29,364 bases of DNA from an uncultured Lachnospiraceae bacterium (lineage in GTDB: Bacteria > Bacillota > Clostridia > Lachnospirales > Lachnospiraceae). The position numbers were made by a program, and so were the translations under genes. Below the pieces are notes generated by a model that saw nothing but the letters and a program-made list of their open reading frames with translations, was not told the DNA's origin and searched no databases. The stretch spans positions 1 through 29,364 of the forward strand of contig CAJLUP010000009.1 in the NCBI GenBank assembly GCA_905209865.1, read 5' to 3'. This document shows, piece by piece, positions 24,631-29,364 of this stretch (its first letter is position 1; every line of letters begins with the position of its first letter).

Positions 24631-25290
24631 ATGATAGTAGATGAACGTATTGTTACATTCATCAATTCGCTTGATACGAAAAACAGTGAAATATTAGAAG
24701 TTATTGAGAGAGAAGCTCTGGATGACAATGTGCCGATCATACGGCGCGAGATGCAGAGCTTCCTCAAGGTGCTTCTCCTGGTGAAAAAACCTATGCGCAT
24801 TCTGGAAGTGGGAACTGCCGTAGGTTTCTCTGCGTTATTGATGAGTGAATATACACCGGAAGAATGTACGATCACGACGATCGAAAACTATGAAAAAAGA
24901 ATCCCGATTGCGAGACAAAATTTTGTTCGGGCAGGGAAAGAAAACAGGATCACACTGATAGAAGGCGATGCAATGGAAGTGCTTGGAACGTTGAAAGAAT
25001 CTTATGATTTTATCTTTATGGATGCGGCGAAAGGGCAGTACATTCATTATTTTCCTGAAGTGATGCGGCTGCTGTCCGACGGCGGTCTTCTTGTATCAGA
25101 TAATGTGATGCAGGACGGAGATGTGATCGAGTCGCGCTTTGCGGTAGAACGGAGAGATCGGACGATCCATGCGCGAATGAGGGAATATTTGTATGAATTA
25201 AAACATAACGATGAACTTGTGACATCGATCGTTCCTTTGGGAGACGGTGTGGCGCTGAGTGTGAAAAAAGAGGTAGGAGAAAGAGGATAA
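24631..25290 (+). CDS. trmR: O-methyltransferase, probably TrmR (tRNA 5-hydroxyuridine methyltransferase)
   Basis: A class I SAM methyltransferase of the COG4122/caffeoyl-CoA type, 219 residues. The SAM loop is ILEVGTAVGFSALLM; the metal-binding region is FIFMDAAKGQY and LLVSDNVMQDG. Membership in the B. subtilis YrrM/TrmR group is inferred from the gene directly downstream, a U32 protein of the TrhP type. TrmR methylates ho5U34 to mo5U34 in tRNA, and TrhP is needed to make ho5U34. The pair is one base apart, which argues for a shared pathway. Confidence 0.85.
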   Translation: MIVDERIVTFINSLDTKNSEILEVIEREALDDNVPIIRREMQSFLKVLLLVKKPMRILEVGTAVGFSALLMSEYTPEECTITTIENYEKRIPIARQNFVRAGKENRITLIEGDAMEVLGTLKESYDFIFMDAAKGQYIHYFPEVMRLLSDGGLLVSDNVMQDGDVIESRFAVERRDRTIHARMREYLYELKHNDELVTSIVPLGDGVALSVKKEVGERG

Positions 25291-25291
25291 T

Positions 25292-26533
25292 ATGAGCAGA
25301 CATCCTGAATTATTGATTCCGGCAAGCAGTCTGGAAGTGTTGAAAACTGCAGTTATTTTCGGAGCAGATGCTGTCTATATTGGAGGCGAAGCATTCGGAC
25401 TGCGGGCAAAAGCGAAGAATTTTTCGATGGAAGAGATGAGCGAGGGCATTCAATTTGCCCATGAGCATAATGTGAAGGTCTATGTGACTGCAAATATTTT
25501 GGCACATAATGATGATCTTGACGGTGTCAGGGAATATTTTAAAGAATTAAAAGAAATTAAACCGGATGCGCTGATCATTGCAGATCCGGGGGTGTTTGAG
25601 ATCGCTAAAGAGATCTGCCCTGAGATTGAAAGGCATATAAGCACACAGGCAAATAATACGAATTATGCGACATATAATTTTTGGTATAAACAGGGAGCGA
25701 GCCGTGTTGTATCTGCCAGGGAACTGTCGATGGAAGAGCTGAAAGAACTTCGCGCAAATATTCCGGCGGATTTGGAAATCGAGACATTTATCCACGGAGC
25801 AATGTGTATCTCTTATTCGGGAAGATGCCTTTTGAGCAATTATTTTACGGGAAGAGATGCGAACAGGGGAGCATGTACTCATCCGTGCCGTTGGAAATAT
25901 GCGGTTGTAGAAGAAAAAAGACCCGGAGAGTATCTTCCGGTTTATGAAAATGAAAGAGGAACTTATATTTTTAATTCGAAAGACCTTTGTATGATTGAGC
26001 ATATACCGGAGCTGATCGATGCAGGGATCGACAGTCTTAAGATTGAAGGCAGAATGAAAACTGCTTTATATGTGGCGACGGTTGCAAGGACGTACCGTAA
26101 AGCGATCGATGACTATAAGAAAGATCCGAAACTGTATGAACAGAATATGCCGTGGTATAAAGAACAGATCTCTAATTGTACTTATCGTCAGTTTACAACC
26201 GGATTTTTCTTCGGGAAACCGGATGAAACGACACAGATCTATGACAGCAACACATATAATAAAGAGTACACCTATCTTGGAATCGTCGGGGAGGTTCGGG
26301 ACGGACTTTGCCGGATTGAGCAGAGAAATAAATTTTCTGTCAAAGAGACGATCGAGATCATGAAACCGGACGGCAGAAATACGGAAGCAGAGGTGCGGCG
26401 TATTATCAATGAAGAAGGCGGGGAACAGGAAAGCGCACCCCACTCGAAACAGGTTCTTTATGTCGAACTAAGTGAAACTCCTGATGTGTATGATATTTTG
26501 CGAAGAAAAGAAGACGTATCAGAACAGATGTAA
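25292..26533 (+). CDS. trhP: U32 family protein, probable tRNA ho5U34 hydroxylation factor (TrhP-type)
   Basis: A peptidase-U32 family protein of 413 residues; the peptidase label is historical. It begins PELLIPASSLEVLKTAV and GADAVYIGGE, with a TIM-barrel-like N-terminal half. The conserved cysteines, likely [4Fe-4S] ligands, sit in AMCISYSGRCLLSNYF and GACTHPCRW. SLKIEGRMKT and a C-terminal domain follow. With the upstream TrmR-like gene it should act on the tRNA wobble uridine with prephenate as source of the hydroxyl group, as described for TrhP; this function is inferred. B. subtilis has two copies (yrrN, yrrO); here there is one full-length copy. Confidence 0.87.
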   Translation: MSRHPELLIPASSLEVLKTAVIFGADAVYIGGEAFGLRAKAKNFSMEEMSEGIQFAHEHNVKVYVTANILAHNDDLDGVREYFKELKEIKPDALIIADPGVFEIAKEICPEIERHISTQANNTNYATYNFWYKQGASRVVSARELSMEELKELRANIPADLEIETFIHGAMCISYSGRCLLSNYFTGRDANRGACTHPCRWKYAVVEEKRPGEYLPVYENERGTYIFNSKDLCMIEHIPELIDAGIDSLKIEGRMKTALYVATVARTYRKAIDDYKKDPKLYEQNMPWYKEQISNCTYRQFTTGFFFGKPDETTQIYDSNTYNKEYTYLGIVGEVRDGLCRIEQRNKFSVKETIEIMKPDGRNTEAEVRRIINEEGGEQESAPHSKQVLYVELSETPDVYDILRRKEDVSEQM

Positions 26534-26618
26534 AAACAGCTCCGGCGCTGTGGAACAAAAACGAAAAGAAAAAGAGAATAATCTTCATAGTGATACCGGG
26601 GAAAACCGGAACGAAAGC

Positions 26619-26662
26619 AGCATAGAAGAGGATGTATACAGCATCTTCGTCTATGCTTTTTT
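26619..26662 (+). terminator. Terminator after the U32 gene
   Basis: The 16-nt arms 26619-26634 and 26642-26657 (AGCATAGA... with ...TCTATGCT) pair with one mismatch and one G-T pair across a 7-nt loop; five T follow. It closes the rnjA-trmR-trhP set. Confidence 0.9.
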
Positions 26663-26717
26663 GTAATGGCGGCCATTTACATCCCGGAATACGTCTTTTT
26701 GCATTTCCGGTGATTTG
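26658..26717 (+). repeat. Intergenic repeat element, copy 2
   Basis: Second copy of the 60-nt unit described at 21984-22044. It again begins in a terminator T-tract and has CCGGAA/TTCCGG arms (26684-26689/26705-26710), although the inner pairing is weaker than in copy 1. It additionally contains the palindrome AATGGC-G-GCCATT. It lies in the 383-base gap between the U32 and GH84 genes. Confidence 0.6.
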
Positions 26718-26734
26718 ATGTTAGGAGAAGGCAG

Positions 26735-26860
26735 GTGAAACGGGAGAATATAAGAGATAAAAAGGCAAGGGGGGAAAGTGTGGAAAAAACGGCAGAAAAA
26801 AGGGCAGAAAAAAAGTGGAAAATAATGAAAAAAAGTAAAGCGTTAAGCGGCGAAAAATGA
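26735..26860 (+). CDS. Possible small ORF, 41 residues, Lys/Glu-rich
   Basis: A GTG start with AGGAG (26723-26727) seven bases upstream opens a frame to TGA at 26858-26860. The product is highly charged (VEKTAEKRAEKKWK in the middle) with no hydrophobic segment. It lies in an A/G-rich stretch between the repeat and the GH84 promoter, so the composition alone can produce such an ORF. Its stop overlaps the extended -10. No family is recognised. Confidence 0.2.
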   Translation: MKRENIRDKKARGESVEKTAEKRAEKKWKIMKKSKALSGEK

Positions 26861-26866
26861 TATAAT
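26858..26866 (+). promoter_or_regulatory. Extended -10 promoter of the GH84 gene
   Basis: TGATATAAT: a consensus TATAAT hexamer with the TG extension. No convincing -35 is seen 17 bases upstream, which is tolerated with an extended -10. The leader would be about 45 nt. Confidence 0.55.
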
Positions 26867-26916
26867 AAAATTTGGTAGTATCCTATAAAAATATGAGAAA
26901 AGAAAGGAAGAAGTTT

Positions 26917-29364
26917 ATGGCAGGAAAGGTAGTGAAAAAACTGCTTGCAGGGGTTCTTACCGTTGCCATTGTGATACCGGGAAATTTCGTTCCGGCACAG
27001 GCAGCAGAAGAGCCGCAGGAAGACTACCTCATCTATCCGAATCCACATAAGGTGGAGTATCAGCAAGGGGATTATATTCTGGGAAAAGAATTGAATGTAA
27101 TCTATGACAAAGGAATTGATGAGGCAACAAAAGACCGTCTGCAAGAGGCGGCGGACCTCAAAGGTCTTGAGGTGAATGAAGCAGAGCAGCCGAAGGAAGG
27201 CACAACCAATGTATATGTTGGTGTGCATGGACAGGATGGAACGGCGGAAGATTATATTACAGCAGAATATCAGCCGGAAGAGTCTTTGTTCGGAAAGACA
27301 GATTCTTATTTTTTGGCAAGTGATGAGAATGTGATCTCTGTACTTGGAAAAGATGCAGATGCTGCATTTTACGGTCTGACTACGCTGTATCATATTTTTG
27401 CGCAGACAGACAGCCTGACGATCCGTAATTTTGAGATCGAGGATTATGCGGATGTAGTAAGCCGTGGTTTTATAGAAGGCTACTACGGAAATCCGTGGTC
27501 AACGGAAGATCGTGTGAACTTGATGAAATGGGGAGGATATTACAAGTTAAACGCCTATTTCTATGCGCCGAAAGACGATCCGAAGCATCGTACACAGTGG
27601 GACGAACTTTACACGGAAGCAGAGCTGGCGAGCAAGATCAGACCGCTGGCGGAAGCCGGCAATGAATCAAAATGCCGTTTCGTCTACGCGCTTCATCCGT
27701 TCCCGCAGGGAAATCATCTTCGTTTTGATGATAATTACGAGGCGGATTTAGCGAAACTTCAGGCGAAGTTTAAACAGGTGATCGATCAGGGCGTGCGTCA
27801 GATCGCAATCCTTGCAGACGACTTTTGGAATCCGGGAGGAGCGAATGGAGTACGTCTGTTAAACGATATGACGGCATGGCTTGAAGAAGTGAAGAAAGAA
27901 TATCCTGATATGAAAATGACGATCCCGTATGTTCCGTATGATTATATGGGCAACGGAAGCAGTGCGGAACTTCAGACTCTGAAACAGGCGCCGGATAATG
28001 TTCAGATCGTTATGACAGGCGGAAGAGTTTGGGGAGAAGTAACGGACAACTTTACTTCTACGTTTACGGGCAATGTCGGACGCGGACCGTTCATGTGGAT
28101 CAACTGGCCGTGTACGGATAACTCTAAGAAACACCTGATCATGGGAGGATATGATACGTTCCTTCATCCTGGAGTAGAGCCTTCTAAGATTCAGGGAATT
28201 ATGCTCAACCCGATGCAGCAGTCAGAGCCGAGCAAAGTCGCTATTTTCGGTAATGCAGATTACGCATGGAATATCTGGGAGACAAAAGAAGAGGCAGACC
28301 GGTCTTGGAATAACGCGTTTTCATTTGTAGATCATAATTCGGCAGTTCCGAATGGGGCAAGCGACGCGCTTCGTGAGATGTCAAAACATATGATCAATCA
28401 GGCGATGGATTCTCGTGTAACGGCATTGCAGGAATCGGTTGTGCTGAAAGAACAGTTAAATGCATTCAAAGAGAAGCTGGAAGCGGAGACACTTACGGCT
28501 GAAGATGTAGATGCAGTGATCGCAGAATTTGAAGTGCTTCAAAATGCGTCAAAGACGTATCGGGCAAGTGGAAATGAGGCGATCAAAGGTCAGATCGTAT
28601 ACTGGCTGAACTGCTGGGATGATACGACAGAGGCGGCAATCGCATACTTAAACGGTGTAAAGAGCGCTCTGGAAGGAGACGTTTCTTCTGTGATCAGCTA
28701 TAATACAGCAGGGAAGACAGCATTTGACCGTTCGAAAACATATGACTTTTTATATGTAGATCATCAGGAATACGCAGAGGTTGGCGTACAGCACATTGTT
28801 CCGTTTATCAATACACTGGCAGAATATGTATCTGCAAAAGCGGAGACAGCGGTTAATCCTGATAAAGTGATTCAAAAATATATCACAAGCAGAAAAGATA
28901 CGCCGGAAGGCGCAAAAGAGAATCTTTTTGACGGCGATGAGTCTACAAAGATTATTTACAAGACTCCGAATTCACTTTCAAAAGATGATTATATCGGTGT
29001 GGAATATAATAAAATGATCGATATTGACAGTATTCGCTTTATTCTTGGAACGGGAAAAAATCATTTTGAACATGCGAAACTGCAGTATATGACAGAAGAC
29101 GGAACCTGGACAGATCTGACCCTGACAGGTATGGAAAATAATTTTGTCGGCGAGCAGGGAAAAGTTCAGGATATCAATGTGAAGGAAGCAAACCTTCCGA
29201 GTGATCTGAAAGCAAAAGGAATCCGTCTTATCGCAACAGCGGCGAATGTAAACGACTGCTGGCTTGAGATCTCGGAAATTCAGATTAATAAAAAAGAAGT
29301 GGCTTCCGCAGACACAGAGCGTTACACGGGAGATGTGACATTCAGTGAAATTTCTACACAGGGG
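26917..29364 (+). CDS. Secreted GH84 beta-N-acetylglucosaminidase, C-terminus beyond the window
   Basis: An exported glycosidase; 816 codons are present and the frame is still open at the right edge. The signal peptide (MAGKVVKKLLAGVLTVAIV) has a likely cleavage after AQA at residue 29. An N-terminal GH20b-like domain (about 35-180) leads to the GH84 barrel: SRGFIEGYYGNPWS and ILADDFWNPGG, whose D301-D302 are the catalytic aspartates of the family. A helical region follows. From about residue 715 (ENLFDGDESTKIIYK) an F5/8 type C (CBM32-like) sugar-binding domain begins. The family includes C. perfringens NagH/NagJ and O-GlcNAcases; a role in host mucin or glycoprotein breakdown is likely. AAAGGA precedes the ATG by eight bases. 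Confidence 0.93.
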   Translation, partial: MAGKVVKKLLAGVLTVAIVIPGNFVPAQAAEEPQEDYLIYPNPHKVEYQQGDYILGKELNVIYDKGIDEATKDRLQEAADLKGLEVNEAEQPKEGTTNVYVGVHGQDGTAEDYITAEYQPEESLFGKTDSYFLASDENVISVLGKDADAAFYGLTTLYHIFAQTDSLTIRNFEIEDYADVVSRGFIEGYYGNPWSTEDRVNLMKWGGYYKLNAYFYAPKDDPKHRTQWDELYTEAELASKIRPLAEAGNESKCRFVYALHPFPQGNHLRFDDNYEADLAKLQAKFKQVIDQGVRQIAILADDFWNPGGANGVRLLNDMTAWLEEVKKEYPDMKMTIPYVPYDYMGNGSSAELQTLKQAPDNVQIVMTGGRVWGEVTDNFTSTFTGNVGRGPFMWINWPCTDNSKKHLIMGGYDTFLHPGVEPSKIQGIMLNPMQQSEPSKVAIFGNADYAWNIWETKEEADRSWNNAFSFVDHNSAVPNGASDALREMSKHMINQAMDSRVTALQESVVLKEQLNAFKEKLEAETLTAEDVDAVIAEFEVLQNASKTYRASGNEAIKGQIVYWLNCWDDTTEAAIAYLNGVKSALEGDVSSVISYNTAGKTAFDRSKTYDFLYVDHQEYAEVGVQHIVPFINTLAEYVSAKAETAVNPDKVIQKYITSRKDTPEGAKENLFDGDESTKIIYKTPNSLSKDDYIGVEYNKMIDIDSIRFILGTGKNHFEHAKLQYMTEDGTWTDLTLTGMENNFVGEQGKVQDINVKEANLPSDLKAKGIRLIATAANVNDCWLEISEIQINKKEVASADTERYTGDVTFSEISTQG

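Noticed and set aside
26677..27393. Minus-strand open frame of 238 codons
   Set aside because: It runs antisense to the start of the GH84 gene and across the A-rich gap; it is rich in Phe, Ile, Cys and His as expected for a shadow of purine-rich coding DNA, and has no recognisable domain.
1..29364. Search for CRISPR arrays, tRNA/rRNA genes, IS elements and integrases
   Set aside because: No regularly spaced direct repeats, cloverleaf-type sequences, transposase or recombinase frames were recognised by eye; a tRNAscan or ISfinder run was not possible here.

Overview
The window looks like a chromosomal segment of a Gram-positive, low-to-moderate GC anaerobe of the Lachnospiraceae type, possibly the Ruminococcus gnavus/torques/Dorea side; this is inferred from protein flavour and cannot be proven from the sequence alone. 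Supporting signs are a pyruvate formate-lyase pair as the main pyruvate enzyme, a DUF4317 protein (a family I associate with this group), a MarR/two-ABC-exporter operon, thiI without a rhodanese domain, RNase J, IreB and strong AGGAGG ribosome binding sites. No tRNA, rRNA, CRISPR array, IS element, integrase or phage gene was seen. Gene content is mostly core metabolism and RNA modification.

Layout. (1) 1-337: C-terminal end of a MATE-type transporter. (2) 338-3763: pflB, with a strong extended -10 promoter and a structured leader, followed by pflA behind a terminator-like hairpin. (3) 3906-5234, minus strand: a second MATE transporter, convergent with pflA and sharing a bidirectional terminator. 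(4) 5514-6689: DUF4317 protein of unknown function. (5) 6748-11454: a self-contained operon with promoter, palindromic operator, MarR regulator, the two halves of a heterodimeric ABC exporter and a terminator. (6) 11519-14249: molybdenum cofactor genes, namely a fused moaC-moaB/mog gene, moaA and a MOSC-domain protein. (7) 14225-16976: a GH25 lipoprotein, prmA and rsmE. (8) 17047-19438: cysteine desulfurase and thiI for tRNA 4-thiouridine, ending in a terminator shared with a convergent HPr-like gene (19501-19734, minus) that lacks the phosphorylatable histidine. (9) 19854-26533: mtaB, ireB, ruvX, DUF1292, a Fur-family regulator, RNase J, a TrmR-type methyltransferase and a TrhP-type U32 protein. 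From family knowledge, parts of this block mirror the Bacillus subtilis yrzL-yrrK-yrzB ... yrrM-yrrN-yrrO neighbourhood. (10) 26534-29364: terminator, repeat copy, possible small ORF, promoter and the start of a large secreted GH84 beta-N-acetylglucosaminidase that runs off the window.

How genes work together: several genes converge on tRNA and translation (NifS-type desulfurase plus ThiI for s4U8, MtaB for ms2t6A37, TrmR plus TrhP for the wobble uridine, PrmA on L11, RsmE on 16S rRNA). PflB/PflA handle anaerobic pyruvate cleavage, and the MarR/ABC set looks like an inducible exporter. The least explained items are a 60-nt intergenic repeat present twice (after ruvX and after the U32 gene), each copy directly behind a terminator; the structured pflB leader; the DUF4317 protein; and the His-less HPr paralogue. 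No wholly new multi-gene system is evident.
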